Assembly (NCBI GenBank): GCA_933228895.1
Contig: OW121848.1
Location: 160,410,688 to 160,474,687, forward strand
DNA from: Platycnemis pennipes
Lineage: Eukaryota > Arthropoda > Insecta > Odonata > Platycnemididae
DNA length: 64,000 bases
Direction: 5' to 3'
Positions 36,851 through 48,233 of the stretch are shown here, one piece after another; position 1 is the stretch's first letter, and each line of letters starts with the position of its first letter. The notes under the pieces are model-generated. The model saw nothing but the letters and a program-made list of their open reading frames with translations. It made no database searches and had not been told where the DNA came from. Both the position numbers and the translations under genes were made by a program.

Positions 36851-37169
36851 TGGCGAATGTAGGCGACCCGCGTGACAATCTGCTTTATTTTTTTTCTCGC
36901 GCATCCGGGCCTATGGATAAAAAAGTCACGACGAGTATTTTTTTATTTAATTTTTGTGGCACGGAACAAATCTTCTCGTTTTGTGACCAAGCTACACATT
37001 CTCTCCTTGTCAGTATCTACCATACGTACGTACATTCCATTCGCGGGGCGCATCGATCATTAAGCCGAGAAATTTAAAATCTCCGATCCGGATCTGAATT
37101 TTTACTGTCTTCGGATATGATTTCAGTAGCGAATGAAATGAAAGACCCGTGGATCCAACCCGACCATCC
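36851..37169 (+). repeat. Direct repeat module, copy A (319 bp)
   Basis: Matches 37,865-38,184 block by block: GGCGAATGTAGGC.ACCCGCGTGAC, the TTTTT.TCGCGCATCC region, TGTCA.TATCTACC, ACATTCCATTC.CGGGGC.C, TCGATC..TAAGCC, and CCGATCCGG near the end, followed by CCGTGGATCC. The copies are diverged but nearly equal in length. Confidence 0.85.
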
Positions 37170-37864
37170 TTAATTTATTAATGGTACATTTGTAAATCTA
37201 ATTTAAACAACAAAGGTATTATAAAGTGAGTATTCAGATGTACTGGTTTGAAATTGAAGATAATAATATTTTCGATGCAATGACTGAAAGAAAAATTAAA
37301 CTGCGATACGGGTCGAACTTCGCACAGTACACTACTGTCTGTAAAAAAAGCAAGACACCCGAGTTTGAGGAGCTCTATCGTCTAAACGAAGGAATCAATT
37401 TCAATGCAACAAAAAGCATACGAGTGAGAGTTTATTTCTACGTTGGATCATTTACTTCAAAAAATTTTCGGCTTCATAGTATTTCCTGTACTTAATTTTT
37501 TCTCAAAAAAGTACCCGTTTTTTGCGCGTAAAATCAAGTTGCCCAACTTTGAGCGCTTGGTATTCCCATAGTTTTTGTTTCAAGAACTTGCGATTTTGAT
37601 ATAAGAAAGCCAAATCTATTAGTAACACTTTGCAGAAAACGAAGTGTTTATACCACTAAAATTGATGGATTTGTTGAAAACAACGCAAACCCCTGCTAAC
37701 TTCGAAACCAATTGGTCAATTGAAAATTGATTGGTACTCTTGTATGCTGTACGATGAATGCAATGCTGGTACTAATAACATTTACATTGAATATCACTAA
37801 TAAGGACAATATCGCTTATTATTTATCTAGATATTTCTATACGCTCTCGTTGTCCGCCTGATCC
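37170..37864. other. Spacer between module copies, with one unassigned 89-codon frame
   Basis: An open frame at 37,226-37,495 (+), rich in charged and aromatic residues (KLRYGSNFAQYTTVCKK near the middle), has no family I recognise. It has no clear splice or promoter context. Confidence 0.3.
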
Positions 37865-38184
37865 CGGCGAATGTAGGCTACCCGCGTGACATCCCACGTA
37901 ATTTTTTCCCACGATACCGGGGTAATGGGGAAAAGTCATATTTCTTTATTTTACTTCTAGTTGCACGGGATCATTTTCATCTACTTTCGTGACATGAGTT
38001 ACACATCCTCTTGTCAATATCTACCGCACCTACATTCCATTCACGGGGCACTTCGATCGCTAAGCCACGAAAATTAAAAATCAACGACCCGGATCCGATT
38101 TTATACCGTGTCTTTGGATCCGAATCCGGAACCGAGTGAAAGATCCGTGGATCTTTGGATCCGACGGATCCGATCCGGCCATCA
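37865..38184 (+). repeat. Direct repeat module, copy B (320 bp)
   Basis: Second copy of the module at 36,851. Its right end expands the GGATCCG word into several copies (38,110-38,180: GGATCCGAATCCGG, GTGGATCTTTGGATCCG, ACGGATCCGATCCGG). This GGATCCG cluster is only partly present in copy A. Confidence 0.85.
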
Positions 38185-38664
38185 CTACACGTTAGGCATA
38201 TGTTTGCGTATCATGGGCTTAGTCAGATGTTAAATGAATGAGAACAAAGGGCACTTGACGTGACGCTGAAGGCATCTGTTCGACAGTCGAGCAGTTGAAC
38301 GTCTCCGATCCACACAGTGCTGACGATACATTGAGCCTAACTACTTTTCCGTCGTTTATTTATTCATTCATACCAACGGCAAATCCATATCTTAAAGTCA
38401 TCGTTATTTATCCTGTTTATAAAATAAGGATTTTTTGTCTTGAATTAAGAATTTTTAAAATTCCCGACTAAACCAGAAAATCACGAATAATCCACGAACA
38501 ATTCCCTGCACTGAAAATTCACGAATAATTCCCGATTTTCCAGGTTTTCCCGGTCAGTGGACACCCTGTTAATACAATTTTTATTTATTATATTTCTCCT
38601 TCTCATTGAATGTCAACGGGCACCTTCAGCTAGTTGACATGTAATTTTTCATTTGGCTAATGAG

Positions 38665-38722
38665 CCAGGGGGGGGGGGGGGGGGCAAGCACCCCACCCTG
38701 CCCCACCGTGGCTACGCCCATG
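38665..38722. repeat. Poly-G tract and TGGCTACGCCCATG end fragment
   Basis: A run of about 16 G is followed by CCACCGTGGCTACGCCCATG, which looks like one end of a CATGGGCGTAGCCA-type DNA transposon. No partner end was found. Confidence 0.4.
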
Positions 38723-39240
38723 AGCAGTACATATTTAGCGTTAACATTGGATAACATCTAGAGATTTATGCCGAATTTGTCAGATTTATTAAGCATAAAC
38801 AGAATAAATGGGGATCTGGATTTTGTTGGGCTTGGGTTATGCTTGCCCAGGAATTGGAAATAAATATGGCTCAGAATCCAAAGCAAATTTATCCTTACAT
38901 AGTTGTTGGCTGCGAGTAGCTCTTGAATCTAATTACAAATGTTTCATCATATCAACAACATAAGTAACAAACTCCAGGCATCATATTGGAGAATATTTGG
39001 GATCTCCAGATCTCATATATTCCAACAAATTTTTTATTGATAAATGCTGCTGCCATAAGTCACCTCTAGCACACATCAACATAATAAATCTGAGAAGTTT
39101 ATCTTTATACAAGCTCCAGTGATGAAATTCAACCTTTCAATGTTGCAAAGCATTCTCTACCATGATCTCAGCAGCATATCACTCACCAGCAACTTAATGC
39201 ACTCCATGCTGATGTCTCTTGCATACATATTTAGGCATAA

Positions 39241-39669
39241 AGGCCGCTTTACACGATACAATTTTTTGTACATTTTCTTGTACAAACGCTTGTATCAACT
39301 GAACAAAATTGTATGATTGACTGAATGGAATTAAGGCTGCTTTACACGATACAATTTCTTGTATAAACGCTTGCATAAACTGAACGAAATTGTATGTTTG
39401 TCTGAATAGAATTAGAACAGGTTCTATTTCCTGTTCAGTCATTCAGACAATCGCACAAGAGTTCGTACAATTTGCCGCTTTACACGGCACAATTTCCACA
39501 TACAAGAGTTTGTACAACAAATTGTACAGAAAATTGTATGGTGTAAAGCGACCCTTAGAACAGGTTCTATTTCCCGTTCGTACAAATTGCCGCTTTACAC
39601 GGTACAATTTCTTCATACGAGAGTTTGTACAAGAAATTGTACAAAAAATTGTATCGTGTAAAGCGGCCT
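39241..39669. mobile_element. TAA-flanked MITE, 429 bp (family A, composite)
   Basis: The ends AGGCCGCTTTACACGATACAA and complement are those of the element at 26.2 kb, with TAA on both sides (39,238-39,240 and 39,670-39,672). Inside, the end motif recurs several times (GGCTGCTTTACACGATAC at 39,335, GCCGCTTTACACGGCAC near 39,474, GTGTAAAGCGACC near 39,541, GCCGCTTTACACGGTAC near 39,590). The copy therefore looks like several MITE ends nested or duplicated together. No protein is encoded; frames here are shadows of the repeat. Confidence 0.9.
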
Positions 39670-39672
39670 TAA

Positions 39673-40860
39673 GAGCTGTGCCCTGGAGCCAAATGGAAAA
39701 CATTCTGGTTTGCACACCTCCCTATTAGAGATTGGTCAGCCAGTATTTTGGGCTGCTCCTGCTATGTTGTACATTCCTATGGATCTAGCCATAATATCTT
39801 ATGTCATGCACTCACACATACATACGTAAATATTAAAATAAATTAAATTTCACTATTTCTTTTCAATGTTCAGAATGCATAACCAGATATTCAGAAACTC
39901 ATAGGACTCAGAATGATTATTAATTAACCCAAATGTAGAAGGTGGAAAAAACTTGAAGTGTCTATTGTAGTCTGACACAAACTATTCTTTTCGATATCCA
40001 TGTCTGGGAACTTAGCTATTTATTTTCTGACACCACCTCACATTTTTTCACAGAGAACATTACATCCCCTTTGGATTAATGAAGTATTTAGCTTGGTTTC
40101 TATCAAGAATAACCATCTTCATTTGCCCCCTTAAATTTCACCTTTACAGCTTTGTCCACTCTATATTTTAAATAACCAATCCATATGAAAAATGTTTTAA
40201 AATGTCATGTTACTTAAAGATATTTTTAAGCATCAATATCTATTTAAACATAAGTCATCTTTCAGTTGAAATGTATATACCTATTGAAAACATATTCTCA
40301 AAATTTTAAGTTATGTTTGGTTTTCAAGTTTAAAAATTAAATTATTTTTACATTTTGTTTGAGGCTTATACTAAGATCATAATGTTGACAGTCTTGTACT
40401 TGGCGCTCTTGATCTAGGACTGGGCATCATGGATGACATTCACTCACGAGGAAGACCTTCAGAACGACATGGCCCTCTTTACAATGCCTCAAATGGGCAG
40501 GCATGCTCTGAGCTCTTTTCTCATTTCATAATATTAAGCCCATTCATATATCAAGATATTATATTTTCTGAATGTCATCATACTGTTAATGGTTGTTTAT
40601 TAATGGAAAATTAACGTACTTACTGGGTAAGTACTATAATTTTCCAAGTACTTCATATAAATAAAATGGCAAAAAAATCAATGCATCATGACTTCAGATC
40701 TGAAGACCACAGCAGGATTGCTGGAGAAACTATTGTCACCCAAAGACACACTAACCCGGAGAAATGTATGAAAGGCACTACCATAGATAATCGCCATGGA
40801 AGCCTAAGATTTAATTTACTTATAGGGTAACAGTCAACAGCAGTAAACTCACTTTACTTA
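39673..40860. other. No supported gene; one weak exon candidate
   Basis: An open frame at 40,429-40,614 begins MDDIHSRGRPSERHGPLYNA, and its first 30 codons look less random than most. No donor, acceptor or family could be assigned, so it is not called as a gene. Confidence 0.25.
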
Positions 40861-40879
40861 TTATCTTCAATCACTCACA

Positions 40880-41278
40880 AATTTCTTTGTGCACTTTTTC
40901 CTCACACAACTGTCCCTTACGGAGACTCCAAACAAAACTGTTGGCACACACAACAATAAGAACCATGTATTAGTATTTCAGGTACACCATCAGCACAGTT
41001 AAAACATATTCACACAAAATAAGTTACAATGATTAGAAAAGGATAATGATATCAAAGTGCATGGCACAGGAAAACACTAAAACGAGCAATGACAATGAGG
41101 TATTTAGCGAACTATTTCTTTGTGTACTTTGGATGCCTTGTCCATGCAAAACTGCCACAAATAGGGCTTCACAAAAAAAATCAACGATGCATGCAACAAT
41201 GACAATCATGTATTATCATTTTAGGTTACTGGGGAAGATAATGCTGATTCATGCAAAATAAATACCAGCAATTGCACA
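40880..41278. repeat. Degenerate tandem duplication, about 235-243 bp period
   Basis: ATTTCTTTGTGCAC at 40,881 and ATTTCTTTGTGTAC at 41,113 start two diverged copies. Both go on through AACAATAAGAACCATGTATTA / AACAATGACAATCATGTATTA and end CACACAAAATAA / CATGCAAAATAA. Confidence 0.65.
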
Positions 41279-42599
41279 GTAGTTATACAGTAAGCTCTGG
41301 ATAATACGAAGTTGGCGGGGCCAGAAAATCGGCACTCGTAATTTCGAACATTTTTAAAAAGTCGTGAAAAAAATTTTCTTTGTTTTCTCTAACTTTTGTG
41401 CTCTTCGGCAACATTGTATAACTTTTGTGGTCGTTCGTGAAATCATTTTAAAAGAAGCATGTCTTAAAAGATCGTAAAATGGGTTAATCGTAGTGTTGGC
41501 AAAATTTCGTCCCAGCATCGACGACGTATATAAAACAAAAGTTGAACATTTTGTAATATGAATTTCATTTTCGGGATAGTCAGTAGAGACGGGAATCTAG
41601 TATTGATGCTAAAAATAGACATTCACTTCAAACATCTACGCTGTAATCATGGCACCTGTCCCAACTGCGCTTTAAATGTCCTCTATCGCCCAATTATAGC
41701 TAAAAAAAAGTACGGAACTATGCCCGTTTCCAGAAAAAGAATCGTTCATAGGTTATTACTTGTAGCGTCTTCCGCATCGTCAGCGGAATAAATGATTTTG
41801 GAGGTAATATTATTTTTTTCTGCTACTAAGACCCTGATGACAAATGGGGCGTGATTCGGCATATTTTCCGCATCGTCTCCTCAAGAATCATACGACGGCC
41901 GGGGAGTTTGGGTTTACGGTGCGTGGTGGAAAAGGGTGGTGGAGAGGAAAGATCCCAATTGCGGGTGTATCTTTATCCGTATTGCTGAGCTTGAAGGGGG
42001 GAAGAGGGTGGGGGAATAACGCCGCGGAACGTCTGTTACGGTCCTTCCACTTCTTCTGTGCAACCATGGGGGGGGGGGGGGGGGGCGTGTAGGTGGTTGA
42101 TAGGAACTGCTTCAGGTGTTGAGAGGAATGGGGAGGTTCAGGGATGAGGCATCCTTTGCTTACGAGTGGATTTCCGAGGGATATGGAGGTGGAAGGGGTA
42201 GCGAAGGGGATGGTCTAGAGGTGTCAGAGTGCGAGAGGAGGGGTCGAAGATCCTCCCGATAACGAAGAACGCCGCATCCCTGACCCTCCCCATTCCATTC
42301 AACACCCGAAGCGGTTCCAATCAGCACCCTCACGCGCCACCCAGGGTTGCCCAGAAGAAGAGAAGGGACCTTCCAGAGGCTCCGTGACGCCACCCGCCCA
42401 CACCTCCCCTCCTTCAAGCTCGGAAGGACAAATAAAGATACTAGAGGCCTGCACACGGGCGCAAAATAAGGGCGAGGGTCGCCCGCCTGTGTGTGAGAGA
42501 TAAAGCGAGAGGCCCAACCCGGAGACATTTGACAGGACTTTTCTGAAGTGTCACGAATGTGACCTAACGAAGAACTTGCCGAGTAGTGGTGGTCACCCG

Positions 42600-42767
42600 C
42601 AGCAGCGTACCAAAGCTACCTTGGCGCCCGAGGCTAACTAGATGGTAGCCGCCCCCCATAGAAAAAAAATATTTTTTCTACGGGGAATTTTACGCGTTTT
42701 TCAAATTTGGCGCCCCCCCGGCACCCGGGGCGGCTGCCCCGTTCGCCCCCCACTTGGTACGCTACTA
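42600..42767. mobile_element. hAT-like MITE, 168 bp, nested in the pogo-like element
   Basis: The ends are CAGCAGCGTACCAAAG and, inverted, TAGTAGCGTACCAAG. The flanks GTCACCCG (42,592-42,599) and GTCGCCCG (42,768-42,775) form an 8-bp target duplication with one mismatch. The interior holds GGCACCCGGGGCGGCTGCCCC and an AT hairpin (AAAAAATATTTTTT). A related CCGGCACCCGGG fragment occurs at about 63,210. Confidence 0.8.
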
Positions 42768-42879
42768 GTCGCCCGTTGGCTGGGCGAGCGACCACCCCAA
42801 GATTGTCACCGTCGCGTATATTTCTCAAGGGTCTTTGCCGATAGCAATGTTTTCGCTCACCGTTTGGGCGAGCAACCCA

Positions 42880-42950
42880 GGCACCCGTATAGGACCCAGG
42901 CACCCGTCTAGGACCCGGGCACCTGCCTAGGATGCGAGCACCCGGGGCAA
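42880..42950. repeat. Minisatellite, 21-22 bp unit, 3-4 copies
   Basis: Repeats of GGCACCCGTMTAGGACCC with small changes, inside the GC-rich core of the pogo-like element. Confidence 0.8.
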
Positions 42951-44408
42951 ACGGGCACGATCGGGCGTCTACGTCACACTGGTGCACCTCCATGGAGGCG
43001 AATACGGGCGAGGGTCGCCCGGAATACACGCCTGTTTGCAGGGCTTTAGCGGACAGTCCCTTCATGGAGATCTGTGCTATGATTGCTCGCCTTAAAGGAC
43101 GAGGTAGGGTTCACGGAGAATTTGAACTGCCATAATTCCAGGCGCACGGCAGCGAGCATGGTATGTGCCGTCACACGTAAGCTTTCATCAAAAGAGAACA
43201 ATGCACATTATGAAAGTGCAGGTAACTGTTAAAACAAAAAATAACTGCGATAAATAATGGCTTTAACTACGGTTTCGACATTACTCAAGGTCTAAATGAT
43301 GCGCGGAGTTACATGTGGAAAATGAAGGGGCAGATATTGGCTTATGTACTGCTATTCATGCATTTCATTTTTTATTCACCGTAATCAACAAAATTGATTT
43401 TTTAGGTGTCTACGCAATCAAAAATTGTTTTGCGGAAGCAATTTTTCGCCAAAGTTCGTAAAAACGAATTGCATTTGTTTTAGGGGACCGGGCCCGAGGT
43501 TCGTAATTTCGAAAAAATCGTATTTTCGAAACTTCGTGTTTTCGAATTTTGCCATGGTATATAGGCTTTTACTACCACAATAAAACCACCATAGGCCTTT
43601 CGTCGGGACCGGCCGTTTTGCTTCGTATAATCGAAACTTCGCATTTTCGTGGTACGTATTATTGAGAGTTTACTGTATAACTGCGTTGTTAAAATTTATT
43701 TTGAATACCAAAAATGTTGATATAATTTTAATGCTAGTGTACAGTTGATGTTGGTTATTCTTGCACTGTCATGCAAAGAGAGGTTAGGGTTAAAATTATC
43801 TCTTTGAAGTCCTTACTACAACATTAAAATTAGTCATTTATCCTGAAATTGAAATACTGGGGGTGTGAATATCCATTTAAAACTATGAAATCACATATAA
43901 ATGTATTTCACACCTGGTTGTCAAGGAAATTTCTATAGCTGAAAAGGAAGAAAAATTGACAAGTTTTTAGGCAAAAACGCAATTTTTAGACAAAATGGAA
44001 AAATACTTTGTGTACCCCTTCACCATGGATATTTGAAAATTTTCTAGGTATGTAATTTTGCTAGCAGCAACCACAAGGACCGTCACTATTGAAGAATGAC
44101 ATGCAAATCGTAGGGAAATGCTTCAAGTACCTATCTAAATAAAAACTGCTATATTTTGTTAATGTAGGCCAAAAACAGGAGCTAAGGAGAAAATAATTGT
44201 GAGAAACTTGTTCCCAATGCTTTCAGATGTTATGGGTTGAAATGAATCTTAGCCGTTCTAGTTACAACTTCAATTAAAAATTGCACTACAATAGTTATGG
44301 AAATATCTTTCCACCTAAGTAAAATATAGGTAAAAATTCACAGTTGCAAAATTTCGAAAGAATCAAATTATAAATAAGTACAGTTAAATTTTATGTTGAA
44401 GTCAAATA

Positions 44409-44660
44409 ATGGGTCAAAATGTGCCCTCCTGTTCTTCTAGTGTTAAGATAGTAACAGAGGATCCTCAGTCTGATTCTGCCCCTTTACAGGAGCCCTGGGT
44501 TGGTGCCTCCTTCACAGTGGACTCGGGTGATGAGTCAGACAGGATGTCATCCTCCTCCCTCCATGCTTGTGGTTCTACTAACATAACCCAACTTGATAAA
44601 TCTGAGAAGTTTGTCTTTAGAGAAGAACCAGTTAGTAAATTCAATCTTTCCACCTTCTAA
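44409..44660 (+). CDS. Unassigned 83-codon open frame, possible exon
   Basis: The frame is rich in serine and acidic residues (VDSGDESDRMSSSSLHACGS near the middle) and ends DKSEKFVFREEPVSKFNLST before a stop. A CTTCTAG acceptor-like site lies inside its start (about 44,440), so the true beginning could be an exon edge. The last 70 bp are homologous to 39,087-39,165, where the same reading gives NKSEKFIFIQAPVMKFNLS. Shared reading in two copies could mean a duplicated exon, a processed fragment or a plain dispersed repeat. No family recognised. Confidence 0.25.
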   Translation: MGQNVPSCSSSVKIVTEDPQSDSAPLQEPWVGASFTVDSGDESDRMSSSSLHACGSTNITQLDKSEKFVFREEPVSKFNLSTF

Positions 44661-44929
44661 AGCATACTTTACATGTTGGAGGGGTTACTAGAAAGAATGT
44701 GCTTCCCAAAAACAGAGTCATGATTAAAGGGTTCCGAAAGTGACACCTATCAGATTCTGTAGGTCGGATTTCCCTGATTTCTTTTTCTGTATTTTGAAAA
44801 TACCAAGGCTTAAGCCACCTGCTACCCAAATATAACACCATAAAAGAGAGTTGTGAATGAAAATTGACAAATATCAATTTCTAAAAACATTTAAACAGGA
44901 GCTCTTTCTCAAGAATGTAACAGATGAAT

Positions 44930-45490
44930 TATAGTGATAATTTTACTGATATATCACTTTGCTTAAATGAGCTGCCAGAGAATTGACATAATCATTCAAT
45001 TTCAATGACTGCTTATGAGTAGGATACCTACGCAAGGGATCATGCTCAATAATATCAAAGGCTTTTGTTCGATCAAAGTAGATAGGTACCCACTGTAGTG
45101 AGTTTGTCTATCGGTAGGAGAGCCTGTGTTAAAAATTCATATGTAACCAGTGATAGGGATTTTCCTATCTGAAAACTGTATTAATAAGAATTTAAGCAGG
45201 AGAAATTGTTGAAGAATTGTGGGATGTAATTATACGTAATTCTTTCAAGGATTTTGGTAAACCACTAATGAAACTTAATAATCTGTGGTTCACAACATAT
45301 CTCATTACCTTTCTTGAATAATGACTTACTTTTATTTTTAGTGTAGATGGAAATGCCCCTTTAACTAGGGAAATATTATGCAAATGATTAAAAGGATCAA
45401 GTAATAAGGGAAGGTCTATCTTTAGTATCTTGTCAGGAATATTATCTATTCCAGAGGATATAGATTTATTGAGGGACTTATGCATTAGAA
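44930..45490 (-). mobile_element. Non-LTR retrotransposon fragment (CR1/Jockey-like reverse transcriptase)
   Basis: Minus-strand pieces include GIDNIPDKILK, a LVKGAFPSTLKI block (45,485-45,300) and, further on near 45,090-45,040, YFDRTKAFDIIEHDPL, the F....AFD motif A of reverse transcriptase. Stops and shifts separate them. The spacing fits the RT1-RT3 region with the rest deleted. Confidence 0.8.
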
Positions 45491-46137
45491 GAAGGAAGTG
45501 TTCTCAGCATGTAGCAAAAGGTATACAGTATATACTGTTAGCTAATATGTATTGATAAACCATTGAACATTAGAAGGAATAATAATGGACAAATGAACCC
45601 CTGAAACACACCATTCATTACTTGTAAAAATTTGGATACATATACATTTATCTCCACTGTTTATGATTATTTAAAAATGATGTACCTATATGAATATGGT
45701 TTATAATAATATGTTTGAATTTGGTCATTTAAATATGATTTTGATATGTAAGGGGCAAACTTTTATTAAAATAATTAATGCTTTTAAAGGGTCAACAAAT
45801 ATTAAAATATTCTTTTTGGAAAATGTCCACAGAAACCTTCTGGGAGTAGTTTAGGTAAGCGGCGGTTAGAGAAAGTTGAAGAAGAGGAGGAAGAAATTCA
45901 AATGATCTTAGATTTAAATTCGCCTCTACCAACCTCAGTAAATCTGTATGAAGATTCAAGTAAGCTCTTACTGAATGTAATATTGTAATGACTTCTTGGA
46001 ACATGTGTGTTGAATTTCTCTGACGAAATATAGTATAATCTTCAGTTGTATATCCCATACCAGATTAGGTCCTAATTTCATTCTATAATTCATGTGAATG
46101 AAGCTAGCCATTGACTTATGGTGGGGTCAGCAATTAC

Positions 46138-47112
46138 CAGTGGCGAAGCTAGGGTAATCAAAGTGGGTCGCCTATAAGACTGTTAATCCACTGCTTCAGG
46201 GACTTCATAATTCAAGTCGGAAAAAATCAGTCCACATTAATCGATCCATACATAAGGAGGAAGTGTATATATGCAATGGGATGCTTTTTACATATTTTTC
46301 TGTGGTCAGTTATTCTTCAACAATACTTTTCCTGGAGTTGTGAACTTGTGGACAGCAAACTTGAGTACCTTCTGCCAACCCTATAAGTCATGCATTTTGA
46401 CTGACAAATCAATAGTTTATTATTATTATATGCCAGCTCTAGGGTTTTTTTTACAACTATGCCCCTTTTCTTTTATCTCCAAATACTTACAGTGATTGAC
46501 TGTTGGCCATCATTTTCGACAGTGTTGATAAGCGACACTGGTCTTTTATCTTAAACAGCACACTTTTCTTCATGACTCCATGATGAAAACATTGTATTCA
46601 TAAAATAAAACACCAAATCACTACACATCATTATGAAGCTTACGTTTTATTTTCCCACTGCTGAACAAAGAAAACATTCACACTCAGCACATGACACTGT
46701 TTCATCCAGGATCAACTTGAAAAGAACCTCCCTCTTTTATTAATTTCCTCTCTGTCTCACCTTCTCTGGATCATTCACTGAGACTCAGATGAGTGTGAGA
46801 GCTCAGCAAGTGTGAAGGCCCTCAGCACACAACAATTGCAATGCTTCAGATGTCCACGCAGATGTGTGGAGGTGGATAAGCATATGCGCATGCATCATCC
46901 ACTCATTTGGAGTCTAACAGTAGCCAGACTCCCATTCCTCCAAAACACTAATACAACACACTGCGTAGAAATAAAGGCTAAATTTCTCTTTCCCTGGCTT
47001 TCTTGAAAGCATAAAATGTATGATATAGGTAGCTGAAAAATGTAATAAATGGTTTACTGAGATTATTTTTGGTATTCTTAGACTCCCAGATTACCCTTCA
47101 GCTTTGCCACTG
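46138..47112 (+). mobile_element. hAT-like element, copy 1 (975 bp)
   Basis: The left end is CAGTGGCGAAGCTAGGG and the right end, inverted, CAGTGGCAAAGCTGAAGG. Flanks GCAATTAC and CTAACTAC match at 5 of 8 positions, a decayed target duplication. It aligns with the copy at 54,757-56,123 over both ends and an internal block (about 46,680-47,030). No transposase. CpG sites present in the other copy are mostly TpG or CpA here, so this copy is older or more heavily methylated. Confidence 0.85.
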
Positions 47113-47629
47113 CTAACTACATAATATTTTATTGATGTGATTTATAATAGAATAATATGACCTGATACTCAAAGTTGTGGTTTTAATCTGTGCCATCAAA
47201 AAGAATCCCATCGTCTCTAAACAGCCTGTGTAAGCATTCAGTCCAATTCAGAATGCGTAAATTTATTCCAACTTTAATTAACTTTGTGGAACTGACATTT
47301 CTTGCACCAGATCGTGTAGAAAAATTCAATATAACTTATACTTCCCTCTCACTTCAAAATTTCCATTGTGCACTTACTTCAATGATACCAACTTGATTTC
47401 GAAAATCTAATTTGGAGTGATTAATTTAATGAGCCATTCTCCAAACATTGTGCTTTGAGGCATATGTGACCCATTTCCCTCCTCATGCCTCCATAAGTGG
47501 AGCTTGTCATCTTCTTTGCTGCCTAGTCTTCTTTCTGGTTGGTGGTATGAATTTGGTGAAATGTCTCGATGCCATGGCTTGTTGGTGGAATAGGAGTTGG
47601 TCTCTCCCCTTGAGCTTGCTTCATAGAGT

Positions 47630-47687
47630 TCAATGCTACAGATTTCATAGAGTTCAGTGCTAAAGATTTCATAGAGTTCAGTGCTAG
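47630..47687. repeat. 24-bp tandem repeat, 2.5 copies
   Basis: TCATAGAGTTCARTGCTAMAGATT is repeated with single-base differences. Confidence 0.9.
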
Positions 47688-47949
47688 TAGAATATGGTAA
47701 TCCAGATGGTTTGCCATATTTATATATGTTTTGATTATAGGCAGTGAGTCATGTATAGAAACCATATATACAGCTCAATGTTAGCTCAAAGGTTTCCTAA
47801 GCGTTGGTGTGATGCTCTCTGCACGATTTGGGAATTTCTTCCACATTAGTGGACTTGATGACAACAGTTTCACTGACAATTCTGTCAGTATTTTCAGCTC
47901 AAAGGTATCAGGATGTTTGTTGTTTCTGCCTCATTTATATGGTGAAAAT

Positions 47950-48098
47950 GTCCGAAGACTGGAATATCCAAATGCCAAATTAAAGGAAGGAAAAACAATA
48001 TCTCTGAAACCAACCATGCCTAGCCAATCGAAAACCGGTTTCGGAGATATTGTTTTTCCTTTCTTTAATTTTACATTTGGATATTCCAGTCTTCGGAC
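47950..48098. mobile_element. Fold-back (hairpin) element, about 150 bp
   Basis: GTCCGAAGACTGGAATATCC at 47,950 pairs with GGATATTCCAGTCTTCGGAC ending at 48,098, and the pairing continues inward through AAATTAAAGGAAGGAAAAAC and AATATCTCTGAAACC with few mismatches. The loop of about 25 bp ends in AAAACCGG. A palindrome this long without coding content is a fold-back MITE. Confidence 0.88.
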
Positions 48099-48233
48099 AC
48101 CTTCACTTAAGCCAAATTAGAAGCTCACCTTTATTCATCTAATTGTTTATATGGTGTTGGCTGTCTGGGTGCTGCACTCTGATTGGCTGAGTTGTTAATG
48201 AGTCTTTTACAGGTGCTGTGAAGGGATATATTT

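Larger units (their letters stand above)
35205..38568. mobile_element. 3.36-kb TIR DNA element, non-autonomous, flanked by TTAAT
   Basis: The left end CAGGGTGTCCACTAA and right end CAGTGGACACCCTG are inverted repeats, and both flanks read TTAAT (35,200-35,204 and 38,569-38,573). Just inside the right end, CCAGGTTTTCCCGG and AATTCCCGATTTTCC echo AAGGTTTTCAAGG and AATTTCCAGG inside the left end, so the inverted similarity extends inwards. No transposase is recognisable. A tRNA-like segment and a duplicated 0.32-kb module lie inside. Superfamily is unclear: TTAA-type targeting would suit piggyBac or Kolobok, while the CAGGG...CCCTG ends resemble hAT. Confidence 0.75.
41288..43675. mobile_element. 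pogo/Tigger-like DNA element, 2.39 kb, TA target
   Basis: The left end CAGTAAGCTCTGGATAATACGAA and the right end, read inward as CAGTAAACTCTCAATAATACG, are inverted repeats flanked by TA on both sides (41,286-41,287 and 43,676-43,677). Subterminal TTTCGAA/ TTCGTAATTTCGAA words fill both ends, as in Tigger/pogo elements of the Tc1-mariner superfamily. No DDE transposase is readable. The middle (41,840-43,140) is much richer in GC and contains a (G)19 tract, a nested MITE and a minisatellite, so it is probably captured or inserted DNA. Confidence 0.85.

Noticed and set aside
42634..43065. 143-codon minus-strand frame
   Set aside because: Runs through the nested hAT-like MITE and a minisatellite in GC-rich DNA, where stops are rare.
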